A stretch of DNA of 64,000 nucleotides from Paguma larvata. Taxonomy: Eukaryota; Chordata; Mammalia; Carnivora; Viverridae. The stretch spans positions 1,984,001 through 2,048,000 of the forward strand of contig JAINVK010001445.1 in assembly GCA_030068075.1 (NCBI GenBank), read 5' to 3'. Positions 23,000 through 34,322 of the stretch are shown one piece after another; the stretch's first letter is position 1; each line of letters begins with the position of its first letter. Both the position numbers and the translations under genes were made by a program. The notes beneath the pieces were generated by a model. That model searched no databases and was not told where the DNA came from. It saw only the letters and a list, made by a program, of their open reading frames with translations.

Positions 23000-25250
23000 C
23001 CAACAACTGCAAAATTCATATTGTTATACAGTGTCTGCAGAACACATAGCAAGATAGGCTGTATGTTGGGTCAGAAAACAAACCTCAACAATTTTAAAAG
23101 AATTGAAATTATACAGAGTATATCCTCCAACAACCAAATATGAAAACATACCAAGGAATAAAAGATTACAAAAAAACCTCCAAACACTTAAAAGTTACAA
23201 ACACACCTCTGTATAATCCTTGGGTGGAAGAAGAATTATTCATGGAAAGTAAAACTATTAAATTATAGTAAAATATGGCATGTTAAAATTGAGGGGTGTA
23301 ATTAAGGCCACCCTGGGAGGGTATTCATGTAAACATTAAGAGCATACATTAAGAAGGAGGAAAAAGTCTCAAGCCAATAATCAAAATGCACATCTAGAGA
23401 AACTTAGAAAATAGAAGGGCAAAATTAACCAAAGGAAAGGAAAAAATAATATTAATAATAAAATTAGAGCACAAATGAATGAAACTGGGCAAAAAAAAAG
23501 GAGAACTCAAGGAAACAGTGATCCGTAAAATTAACCAATTTCTAGAAAAACTGATAAAAGGGTAACACAAAAATTTTCAGGTTCAGGAACACACTGGGGG
23601 CATCAGATCAGGCTCTGCACATATCCAAAATTTTTAAGACAATAGTCTATCTACACAAACAGCACATCTGGGAGGAAAGGACCAAGATCTCCAAAAGCAC
23701 AAAGTACTACATGTCCTCTATTGAAATAGGTATTTTGAATACCCATACAACTCTGAAGGAAATTGGCTGTATAATTTTAATCCTCTGAAAATGTTATGTC
23801 CAGGCGTAGATTGTTTCAACGGAAAATTCTTCCAAACATTAAAAAAATTAACCTCTGTTTTATGTATTTTCCAGTAAATAGAAAGAAAACAAGGAAGTAC
23901 ACTTCCTGACTTTTTTGATAAAGCCTGCATTACCTTGAAATTAAAGACTTTTATAGACTTTAAAAATGACAGCCTAGTATTCCTCATGAATAAACCTTTC
24001 AAAATACACCAAAAAATTATCAAACAATTAAGCACCACAGAAAAAGATCCATACACTTTGACCACATGAGGATTATTTCATAGATGTGAGGCACTTTCAA
24101 TACCAATCCACCAATCCACAGGTTACTAAAGAAAAATCACATAAGCTTATCAATTAATGCAGAAAAGCTTTTCACAAAATTCAACATGCACTCATAAACA
24201 AAATTTCAGGAAACATAAAAATAGACAGAAAATCCTTGTTAAATACATCATTTGTCATCATTTCAAAAATAAATAAAGCATATACACAGAACGATAGGAT
24301 GATGCAGACCAAAAAAAGTTGGAGGACTTGAAGATACAGCGATAGGAACTATGCAGGAAGCCTAGCGAGACAAGGAGACAGAAAATAAATATAAAGAGCA
24401 TCAGTGACTCAGGGCACAACACCAGAAAGGATGGGAAACAGCTGTAATTGACTTAAATCTCCCAACTGGGTCAAAACTATGAAGCCACCCAAGTAAGAGT
24501 GTCTGTGAACCGCAAGTACAAAAGCAAACACAAAATCAGACACTGGCCTAAAACAAAGAAATTGTGGAAATGAGTGCGAAAGGGAAAACCTGAAAGCAGT
24601 CAGAAAACACATGATACACATGGGGAAAAGGGGAAATGGGCTGACGACTCTTTATTAGAAGAAAAAGCAAAGCAGTAATGTTAAATGGCAGCTTTAAATT
24701 CTGAAAGAAGAGACGAATGCCAATGCCAACCTCGAATTCCACATCTAGCAAAATTTCCTTAACTAAAGGAAGAAAACAAGATCCATTCCTGGCATATCAA
24801 CACTGAGAATGTCTGTGAAGAGACTCCCACTACAAGAAATATCAGTGGGAGTTCTTCAGGGCAACAGACTGGTATCTAGGAAACAATGAAGTGAGCAGAA
24901 ATCGTAATTGGATAAATATCAGACTTTCATCTTCTCATTTCAAATTTGCCTCCACAAGATACTAGACAGGGTACAGGAATAGAAAAGCAATATACTGTTG
25001 AGTCTATAGCAAGTGTCCAATACAAGATATGACAAGAACGGCACTAAGGTCAGAAAGGGAAAATGGAAGTTGAGAGCTGTGTGAATTGTTCATATGGGGA
25101 AGTAACATATATATGTGAGGAAATATTATTTGATGGCAGCGGGTGAAAGATTAAAGCCTCAAGTTATAAATCCTCGAACAATGACTAAGACACATTAGCC
25201 ACCTCGTTAAAAAAAGGATAGCAAGTCAATCATTACTAGATATTGCAGAG
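23000..25250 (+). mobile_element. Old L1 (L1M type), plus
   Basis: Diverged ORF2 endonuclease and linker sequence: 'ttgggtcagaaaacaaacctcaacaattttaaaagaattgaaat', 'aaaattagagcacaaatgaatgaaa', 'aattaaccaatttctagaaaa'. The 3' region includes 'caagaaatatcagtgggagttcttcagg' near 24835. Many stops; no usable frame. Confidence 0.75.
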
Positions 25251-25288
25251 GAAATCCCAAAATAATATTCATGAATCACAGTAAACTG

Positions 25289-25450
25289 AGGGGTGTTTGG
25301 GTAGTCGTGTCTGATAAGTGTCTGGCTCTTGATTTTGGCTCAGGTCAGGATTTCAGGGTTGGTGAGACTGAGTCCCGCGTGGGGACAGCACAGAACCTGC
25401 TTGGGGTTCTCTCTCTCCGCCGATCCTCTGCACACACTCTCTCTCTCAGG
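25289..25450 (+). mobile_element. CanSINE, older subtype, truncated tail
   Basis: Head GAGGGGTGTTTGGGTAGTC, 'ctcaggtcaggatttcagggtt', then CT-rich 'ctctctctctcagg' without a clear A-rich tail. Confidence 0.82.
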
Positions 25451-25694
25451 TGTGACCAGAAAGCTTGAAGGAATGGAGCCCCAGGAAAAAGCAACCTGAT
25501 ACCTTGCTAGCAATGTTCCCAGCAGCCCCCTCAGCTGCGTGAAGAACTCCTTTCTGGGAAAGTGCAAAAACCTCCGGATATTTTGGAGACCTGGTGAAGA
25601 AGAGTTACACAAATCAGTGGGTACTGTAGGCAAAGTCTGGTGGCAAGTATCCTGCTTGGCCTCTGCCCTTGAGGAGCTCTTAGAAACTAATCTG

Positions 25695-25914
25695 AGGGGC
25701 GCCTGGGTGGCTCAGTCGGTTAAGCGGCCGACTTTGGCTCAGGTCATGATCTCACGGTCCGTGAGTTTGGGCCCCGCGTCGGGCTCTGTGCTGCCAGCTC
25801 AGAGCCTGAAGCCTGTTTCGGATTCTGTGTCTGCCTCTCTCTCTGCCCTTCCCCTGCTCATGCTCTGTCTTTCTGTCTCTCAAAAATAAATAAATGTTAA
25901 AAAAAATTAAAAAA
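25695..25914 (+). mobile_element. CanSINE (young felid SINEC)
   Basis: Near-consensus GGGGCGCCTGGGTGGCTCAG head and AAATAAATAAATGTTAAA tail. A 13-bp target duplication AGAAA(C/T)TAATCTG flanks it (25682-25694 and 25915-25927). Confidence 0.97.
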
Positions 25915-25927
25915 AGAAATTAATCTG

Positions 25928-27049
25928 CGATTCCATATGTTAAGTGCCAGCAAAGCTGGCTGAAAGGTGCCTACATGATTGAGTGCTCTCCGTGCTGCAA
26001 TTTTGGGAAGATCCAGAACAAGATTCGTGAAAATATACTTACGTTGCCTACAAATTAGTCTCACTTGCATAGTAGTTGGCAGTTCGGGGAATAATTTAGG
26101 TGTTCGTACGTTATGATTTCACCATTTACAATGAACCGATTAGTTGCAGACAGTCTTTTCTGTGCCCAAACGCTTCCTGCAGTTGCTTTAAAGAAAACCC
26201 TCAAGTGGCAGAGTTGGGCAGAGGACGAGTGGACGGCAGCACCGCGGTCCTCAGCCCTGACATGCAGTAGAGGCGGTCCAGAAAATGCAACTCCAGTGAT
26301 GACAGAGTGACAGTGGAGACCTTTAACATATACTTGGGGTGATTAATTTAGAGAGAACCATGATGATGCAGCACACAGGTATGTGGATACTAGACTCTAA
26401 CCCTGTCCACTGTAAACAGTAGGAGGGCGGGATCCTTCCGGGTTTTTCCAATGTCTGGCAACAACTCTCCAAAGCCTTGTTTGCAATTTTCTCCTAGTTT
26501 CTGACTTGGAATCTCTGAGAGCTAAACTGCCCTTTTCCCAAAGCCATGCAGGCTGAAGACGGACAACCTGAGGCTTCCATTCCAACATCTAGAAATTTCT
26601 ACCAGCTGCCTTCAGAACTCAGAACTGGGGTTAGAATCTGCCTCAATCTTTAACCTTTTCCCTTTTGTTACCATGGAAATGCCCCTTAACAATCTGTTGC
26701 AAACACGTACGCCCCAACTTTGGTGCACCTGCACCCCCACCTCTGAAAAGAGACACCCCCACACCTGCACTGACGTCTTCTCAGGACTAGTAGCCTGACT
26801 TGATGACACTGGAAACACCACGGAGGCAGGACAGGTCCAACCCGGTTTACACCACATCCCCCAGGGCCTATGAGCATGAGCTCACTGTCCCTACCTTCAG
26901 TTCCTCACGGTGGGAAAAGAAGGCAGGGCCACGGGGACCAGGGAGCCAGCCTCTGGGCCGAGAGAGGACGCTCAGGATCCTTGTTCATGCTGTCCCTCCA
27001 CTGTGAGATCCAAGGCGGCACCTCTTGGGATGAGGGGAGCAAGTCAGTG
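25928..27049. other. Unassigned sequence
   Basis: No family recognised. Open frames here are short and lack splice or homology support. Confidence 0.45.
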
Positions 27050-27410
27050 TGTGAGCCGCCTGGTGATTGGACACCTGACTGAGACCAATATGAGAGGCTC
27101 CTGCTGATTGGGCACATGAGCAAGACTTCGCTGTGAGCTGCCTGTTGATTGGCTACAATCACTGAGAGCTGACCGCTGATTAGTCAAGTGAGCAAGAGAA
27201 TGCTGAGTGCTGCGTGGTAACTGGCTTGGCAACCCATCTGAAGATTGGCACCTTGAGTGAATTGACAGCTTGAGGACTGCCTGCAGCTTGTTTGGAAACT
27301 GAAGTGATGGTATTGTCATCTGTTGATTGGCCATGTAAGAGACCACATGCTGAGATCTCCCTGGGGATTGGGCACAGGCTTGAGACCACACTGAGGGCCT
27401 CCTGGTGTTT
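27050..27410 (+). repeat. Degenerate tandem array rich in GATTGG (inverse CCAAT) motifs
   Basis: Units beginning GAG-n3-6-CCTG and carrying (C/T)TGATTGG(G/C)(C)AC recur near 27051, 27091, 27136, 27165, 27204, 27270, 27352 and 27391, a rough 40-bp (and doubled) spacing. GATTGG or ATTGG occurs at about 27065, 27107, 27150, 27243, 27324 and 27366. Repeated inverse CCAAT boxes resemble NF-Y-type enhancer repeats of some retroviral LTRs, but no LTR end was identified. Confidence 0.55.
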
Positions 27411-29879
27411 TCCAAGCAGTGCTGTGGTTACCTTAGTGGTGTCAGGACGTTAAAAAATCCAGGAAGCCAAGACTCCCAGTGCAGAGAGACAGAGTTCTGC
27501 TCCCCCCACTAGGGCAATGGCTCCTGACTGCAGTCAGCAAGGGGCAGCCCCAACCTGCCCTCAGAGAGCCATGGAGCCAGCCCTCCTGCCTTCTCTACTT
27601 CAATAGTTTTCACACCAGTTTCCCTGCTCAGCAAAGGGAATCTGCTGGTGCACAGAAAGAGCCACCTGCACTTTTTTCCCTTGCAGACCCTCCACACAGC
27701 AAGGGCAGCTGCCTCCCTCTCCGCCACCCTCCTAGATACACCCATATTCCTAGTGGGGGTTCAGCCCCAGGGTTTTTTTGCTTTTCTCAGAGCCCTCTTC
27801 TGCCTGTGAAAATCAGCATCATTGTTTGGTCCGGGGGTTCCAGTCCCCATGCACACCGCCTCATGCTGCCTTCCAGGAATGTGTGCCAAGAAGTTGTACA
27901 CAGTAAAGACAGGCGCCTCAGAAACCCCCAACTGCCTCCTGCAAGCCCTGGCCAACTTCTTGCCCCTCAAGTGATTCCTCCATTGCCAGAAAAGGACAAA
28001 TGGGCCCCAGGACCACTTCCATCCCAACATATTCCATGACACTGTAAGACACATGGAGGTCAGGACACAGAACAAGAAGAACAACCCAAACGGAGAAATG
28101 TTAGTCTTCTGTACCCAGACATGAGGAATTTGAGGCTATTGAGCAGGCACAAATCCCCCCTCCAGCAGCGGGCCAGGTGTAGGGTCGCCTGTGAAGGTAC
28201 AGGTTGCTATGCTCCCTCTGTTGGGGATTTACACCCACATGTCAGGGATTCATGGCTGGATGCCAAGACCCGGCTGCTGCCTTCAGTCGTGCAAAGTGCA
28301 GTACACACATTGGGCCACTGTCCCCAGGTGCTTGTGTGTCCATGGCATACAGGTTTGGGGCCAACTTCAGCCTGATGTTCTGGCAACATAGCACTTAGGG
28401 AGCCTTTATCTTTTCGGGAGTTCTCACTTGAGTGAGCAAAGGCTATCATGACTAAGGGCAAGGGAAAGACCCTCATCTAGGACATCGTCCTTGAATGAAA
28501 GCTGTAGATAAAGCTTTGAGAAATTTGGGTGGAAAGCTCATGTTTACACAAATGCTTCTAATACAGGCAGGGACAGTGATAATTAGCTCTTCATGAAAGA
28601 GTTTGATCTCAACAATTCCCTCACAGTGTGTGTGTGTGTGCGTGTGTGTCTGTCTGTCTGTCTGTTTGGGGGTGGGAAGCACAGCATGAAAAATCAGATT
28701 TATTTTGGTGTACCTGAAGGACGAGACTTAAAAGACCTTGCCAAAGCACCAGGTCTCCTTGGATATGCCTGACATGACAGGGGACCTGGGAAGAAGACGG
28801 GAGACCCAGGCTGTGAGAACAGAGGAGTCATACATAGGCTCCTTCCCATTGGATGTGTGGGGAGGTGTCAGGGGCAGGTTTGGTCTTTCAACTTCACTGT
28901 CCTTTGTCCACATTCAGTGCTTCCTGGAAGATTCTGCCTTCCAGGCCACATTTTCAAAGGAGGCAAGTCACCACACATGCTGACCCCAGGAGGACATAGA
29001 AGAAAACCTGCGGTAGTGTGCGGATCTCCTCCTGGAGTGGAGCTAGCGTGAGCTTCAGTTTAATTAAATGCAAAAGAAGAGTGTCCGGCTGTTTGTGATG
29101 GAGAGATCAGGATCATGGTCACAAAAACACCTGCATTTCCTGATGGTGGGCAGGGGTCTCCAGGGCTCTGAGACAGTGGCAGTGAACTACAGGGTGCTGG
29201 CATACTGCACAACATGGCCATTCCAGCCCACATTGCCACACACATTGACTCCTCTAGAACTGAAGGCCAGATACTGAGGTGGGTCCATACTGGTAGAAAG
29301 GAAAAGGGAAGCAGGATATCTGCACACAGATAGTTCTGCAGAGAGCATTTCTGCCCTGAGACCCCACAACCAGTTTCTGTCAAAACTAGACTCTAAGCTC
29401 TGACCATTCGACGTTTCAGTTTGCAACAGATCATTCATATTCCATTGGACAAAGCAAGTCATATGGCAAAGCCGGTTCGGAAAGAAAAGTGACTGGTCCA
29501 CGGGGAGAGCCATGGCCAGGAAGGGAAGGTGGATAACATGGGCACAAATAATACAACTTAACTTACTCTGCTAGCTTATGATCCCCTAAACAGAATTCTC
29601 TTCTTTATTTTGTTTTGCAGTGCCCAGCAGCTTGCCTGGTATTTAGTAAATGAAGACAAGAACATTGAAGGAAAGAACATGACCCACTTTATTCTCGTCA
29701 TGGTTGTGGTTCTAATTCTTTTCATTTTGGAAGCAGAAGGATTTCGGTTTGAATGCAAGCAACCTTGATTTAGTGCATGATATTTGGCAGTGACATCAAT
29801 CATAATCAAAGTAGAAACAGACAGCATTTCTTGTTTAACATAAACTAGAACCATGGCTATGGTTTGTAGGATTCTCATG
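27411..29879. other. Unassigned sequence with a microsatellite
   Basis: No gene recognised. The 186-codon + frame at 27479-28039 is proline- and serine-rich with no family resemblance. A block near 29590-29650 vaguely resembles a MIR end. Nothing else is supported. Confidence 0.45.
28626..28664 (+). repeat. (GT)n(TCTG)n microsatellite
   Basis: GT dinucleotides pass directly into five TCTG units. Confidence 0.95.
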
Positions 29880-29899
29880 GCATTTTAATCTAGCCAATT

Positions 29900-30030
29900 T
29901 ATAGCATAGGCATTATTTCCTCCATGTTGCACGTGGCATGACTGAGAATCAGACAGGTTCAAGAATGCACTCAATGTCACAAGTTAGAAGGCAGTGATGC
30001 TTTGATGGGAAGCCAGGTCCAGTTAGTCTC
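29900..30030 (+). mobile_element. MIR SINE fragment
   Basis: 'gcataggcattatttcctccatgttgcacgtggcatgactgagaatcagacaggttc' followed by 'aatgtcacaagttagaaggcag' matches the order of the MIR core and 3' region. Strongly diverged. Confidence 0.6.
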
Positions 30031-30112
30031 CTTTATGCTATTTATATTAGAGTCTCCTTTCATGCATCTTGCAACATCCCCTCTTCATGTAAGGCAAGCC
30101 AGAGAATATCAC

Positions 30113-30245
30113 TATTGTCATCTGTAAAATAGGGATAAACAAGAGAATGGCCATTGTGTGGAACTGTCACAAGGGGAACAGAAAAAGTCCTATATCGACT
30201 ACCTGATCCAGTGAAGCTTACGCTGCGGGCACTCCACAAATATTA
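30113..30245 (+). mobile_element. MIR SINE fragment (5' part)
   Basis: 'catctgtaaaatagggataaac' is the characteristic MIR 5' core. It is followed by diverged sequence ending 'gcactccacaaatattat', the counterpart of the MIR CTCAATAAATATTT stretch. Confidence 0.6.
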
Positions 30246-31076
30246 TATCCTTTTGTCCTTTTCCAGTTCATGTCTCACTCCTGCTGCCAGACTTGATAGT
30301 CACTACCCTGAGGATGTGATGCTTATAATCCATAGGTATAGCTTTGTTAAACTTCCAGTACTCAACCTCTAAGACCCTCACAGGCCCTCTCCTACATTTT
30401 CTCCAAAATCAAACCGTTCGCACATGGTTTCTAAAACCCTTGGGAAGACTGTCCGACTCTCATTATTTCTCTTGGCTGCTAAGCTATACAGGAACCTCGA
30501 TGGAGCCTACCGGTGCATCCACCCAAGGAGTAGGATTTATAAAGGAGGCTCAATGAACCCTGACCTCCACCTCCTCAGGATGCTGCCTGAGGGCCAGGAA
30601 GCAGCCTCGCTGGAGAAAGTCCAGTTGGAAGAAGAGGCACAAGACTCAGAAACTGGGTTGACGGGCACTTCGTGAGGTCACACAAGTGTCAACACTTCGG
30701 TGCAACGAGTTCAAAGCTTCTTGTCTCTGATACCGCATGACACGTTAGAAAGTCCTTCTTAACTTAGAATATGCCAATGGTGTTCCGGCAGCGCCACTGT
30801 GGGAGAGTTCAGAACCAAGTTTTTCACAAACGCTAACAATTAGATTTCATAAATATACTACATAGATACTATCCGCCAGCCATGGTACACATTTACAAAT
30901 GAGAGGAACATAGGATGGAAACATGGAGGGAGTTTCTTTACAAGAAACAGTGACCTTCAGTGACTACAGCTCCAGATGCAAGCCTCTTTCATGCTGTATA
31001 CTTGTTGATCAAAACTGAAAATGCACACTTTGCCAGGCACTGACCCTGAAAGTGGGACAGCACTTCATATACTTAC
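30246..31076. other. Unassigned sequence
   Basis: No repeat or gene family recognised. Confidence 0.4.
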
Positions 31077-31307
31077 CCAGAAAAGAATCCTCAAGTTCCC
31101 CAGATTTTCATGTCTGATATTCCAAAGTTGGCTTTCGTGAAACAGGACCTGGATGCTCTTGCATTTGGGATTCACCACAACATCACCTTCATCCATCAGT
31201 AGAGCCTCGAACGTCTGTGTAGGAGAACAACTATCAGGCTTGACTTTGTTGCATGAGTCAGGAAAAGTTGTATCCATGACTCCAAATATGATGGAATTAA
31301 CCTTACT
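31077..31307 (-). other. Exon-like block (231 bp), unassigned
   Basis: On the minus strand TATGTTTTCTTAACAG precedes a 231-bp open block that ends at CTGG followed by a consensus GTAAGT donor. It encodes IIFGVMDTTFPDSCNKVKPD, then [20 protein letters not shown] and LRILF. The 231 bp is in phase (77 codons). I cannot name the family. A CanSINE (31325-31547) sits just upstream of the acceptor, separated by only 17 bp. It is either a gene-fragment relic or, less likely, a live exon of a gene outside my recognition. Confidence 0.35.
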
Positions 31308-31324
31308 GTTAAGAAAACATACAG

Positions 31325-31547
31325 AGGGGCACCTGGGTGGCTCATTTGGTGAAGTGCCCAACTTTGGCTCGGATCGTGATCTCACAGCACTTGAGTTCAA
31401 GCCCCACAACAGGCTCTGTGGTAACAGCTTGGAGCCTGGAGCTTGCTTCAGATTATGTGCCTCCCTCTCCTCCCTTACCCCACTCGCACTCTGTCTCTTT
31501 CTGTCTCTCTCTCTCTCTCTCAAAAATAAATAAACATTAAAAAAAAT
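31325..31547 (+). mobile_element. CanSINE (SINEC), full length
   Basis: Head GGGGCACCTGGGTGGCTCAT, CT-rich region and A-rich tail. A 13-bp target duplication AGAAAACATA(C/T)AG lies at 31312-31324 and 31548-31560. Confidence 0.95.
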
Positions 31548-31560
31548 AGAAAACATATAG

Positions 31561-32494
31561 TGGCAGGATGTCACAGTGGCCCGGCCCATTAGCACTGCTC
31601 ACAGTATCCCGGGAGTCTTTTCAGGTGCAGTATCTGGAAACATAGGAGACATCCTGGAGTGAGTAGTGTGGGCTGAGGTTCATGGACTGCTGATAGTGAA
31701 CGGGGCAGATAGCATTGTGGGTATCATTGCCCTGTCAGATATTCTACAAATCCTGGTACTCAAACCCACAGGTGCTAAACAATCAGAGATAGAAATGGAA
31801 AGTCCACTGTCAATGGAGAAGCCCTGGTAGAAGAACTTGAACAGAGATTTTGGGTCTCATTAAGAATGTATCTCAGCGTCTGGTGATGGGTATTTTTTCC
31901 CAGGGATGTTGAAACCAAGCATAAGAAACCGAGTTTATGTGTTTGTCATCAACGTTATATGTGCATAAACTACAACAGACTGCAACAGTCAACAGTGTAT
32001 TTTCCCACACGCAGTCACTCTCAACTTTTGCTGCTTCATGAGCTATTTCCTCGTTGCTCAACACAACAACTTTTTTCACTACCTTCTAACTTTTTACTCT
32101 TGGGTGTTATCTTTGACCACAATGTTTTAAAACAATCTGTTTATGTATCTGCCTCTTCCACTACACATGGGCCCTTTGAGAGCTCAGATATTAAATTTCT
32201 TTCTATCCCCAAAACCTGGTGGTGCTCTGGAACCTCAGTAGATGAGAAAGGAGGGCACCTTGTCTTAAGCTGTGGTTTTCAGTGGTGAAGTTCTAGACAT
32301 GTGTTTCCAAGTCCACCCGGGACACAAGCTTCTGACCACTTTACCTTGATCCAAAGGGCAAAGCCAAGATGTGCTGTAGGACCTAGGCTTCGTCGTGTAA
32401 ACTGACACTGCTCTCTCTGTCTCTCTCTGAAACAGAAATAAAAAATGTTTATAAATAAATCGATAAATAAACAAACATGAAAAAAAGACAATCC
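31561..32494. other. Unassigned sequence, possible SINE tail at its end
   Basis: No gene recognised. 32290-32480 ends in a CT-rich run and AAATAAATCGATAAATAAAC, which resembles a CanSINE 3' part, but the head is not recognisable. Confidence 0.4.
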
Positions 32495-32885
32495 TGGCAA
32501 GAATTAAGATAGTGGAACAGCATGAAGACCTTGAACTTGTCTTATTCCTGAAATGGAGCCATATCAGTAGCAAAACCGTTTTTGAAAACCTGGGAAATTG
32601 ATCCCAGGATTAACACAACAACCTGCATACTTTGAGCCACTGAACTTCCCAGGTACGCAGTGCAGAGATGAACTGTGAGAGAGAAAAGCCTCGGAGGGTA
32701 GGAAGCTGTTCTCGCAGAGAGAGGACAGAGAAAGCGAAGGGGTGGGGGGAGTGTGGACATCAGGATCGTGCAAGAAAAGAACTCCTCTGAAAGGAGCTAA
32801 AGAGAGAAAGAGTGAAAACACTCACTGGGGGCTGAGCAAGAAATCTTTACCCCAAAACCATTGAAGGCAAGAAAGGGGAGGTTTC

Positions 32886-33117
32886 CTTTTTTTTTTTTTT
32901 AATTTATAAGATTTATTTTTTTTATTTTAATCTTATAATAGTTTATTTTCAAATTGGTTTACATATAACACCCAGTGTTCATCCCAACATGTGCCCTTTT
33001 TAATGCCCATCACCCCCTCTCCCCCCTCCCTCATCCCCCTCACCCTCAGTTTTTTCTTAGTCTTTGAGAGTCTCTTATGTTTTATCTCCCTCCCTCTCTG
33101 GGTCTTTTTTTCCTTTC
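32886..33117 (-). mobile_element. L1 3' UTR fragment, minus, nested in L1 5' UTR
   Basis: A T-run at 32886-32900 leads into 'caaattggtttacatataacacccagtg' and 'agtctcttatg', the reverse complement of the felid L1 3' UTR. The short length fits a severely 5'-truncated insertion. The flanking L1 5' UTR reads continuously without it. Confidence 0.8.
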
Positions 33118-34204
33118 CCAGAAAGTGGAAGTTTTCGATACCACCAGGATTCTATAAACAGTGGAGTGCAGAGTCTGAAGTTTTGGAGCTCAGTGCCTGG
33201 CGGTGCTCTGGTGAGGAAATAGGGGAACACCCCAGGAGCAAGCAGCAAGGTCTGAGGGGTCCATATGCCACATGGGGAAAGCAGTTCCCTGCTTGGAATG
33301 CATTTGGTAGAGGCCATATGGCCTCCCCATGGGAAAAAGTCCCAACAGACCCCGGAGAGCAGCCATATTTACTGGTATTGGGACAAACATGCCAAGGTGC
33401 AGTGGAACCTGGAGGTGGCTGTGTGTTGTGGTTTTCCATAATCTCCAAACCTCTGTTGCTGAGTGATAGCATGAATATTTTCTGGGGCAAGCCGGCACTG
33501 GCCACTGCTCAGCCAGTCCCTCACCCAGAGAGTGGTGTGGGTCCCAGCGGCAGGGGTCTCTGAAACGTGGGATTTTGAGACACGACCTCATCTGAGACAA
33601 AAGTCTGGAAGGAGGTGCCACCTGACAGATTGGACATGGACATGATAGAGGTAGGAGTGGATGGATGCCTGAGACAAAGGAGGGGTGCTTCATCGTGTGT
33701 TAGTGAGAGCGTGAAATTCCTGTGCCAGAACCTAGGGACCTGGGTCGGCCATTTGGACTCCTCTCACATACGCGCATATTCAAGCACACACAGGCACACT
33801 GCACTGATCCATCCCAATAAGCTAAGCAGCACCACCTAGTGGAGGACAGAGTCATTACACCAAGCCCCGCCCAAATGCGCCCTCCAAATTCATTCCCTAG
33901 AAGACTAGCACAAGTCACTCCACCTGATTAGTGTACTTACTAAAGAAACTTTCAACCTTTCAGTTCTAGGAGACTCTGGACAAAACTTCCTTCGGTTTTC
34001 TTCTGTCTACTCCTTCATTTATTTTTTCGATTTCTTTGCTTCCGTATTTGCTTCAACTCTTTTCTTTTTCCTTCCTTTCTTTTCTTTCTCATTCTTGGAA
34101 AAGACAGTAAAATGTGTTCCTTTTTAATATTGTTACTTCATTTCCATATTTTTAACTCTTTATTCTACGTCACTTACTTTATTTCATTTTATTCTCTCTC
34201 CCTC

Positions 34205-34322
34205 TCTCTGGCATATACACATAGACATAGACATAAATATAGATATAGATAGATATAGACAGATATATAGAGATGTAGATGTAGATATAGGTATAGATAT
34301 ATATAGATATAGGTAGATAGAT
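34205..34322 (+). repeat. (GATA)n/(TAGATA)n simple repeat
   Basis: AGATATAG/TAGATA units with ATATAT interruptions, inside the L1 5' UTR. Confidence 0.9.

Noticed and set aside
25695..25914. tRNA gene in the SINE head
   Set aside because: The tRNA-like head belongs to CanSINE. It lacks a normal clover-leaf 3' half and sits in a retroposon with target duplications.
27479..28039. 186-codon + open frame
   Set aside because: Low-complexity Pro/Ser/His composition, no family resemblance and no splice sites.
32991..33563. 190-codon + open frame
   Set aside because: It spans the minus L1 tail and the L1 5' UTR, which are non-coding.
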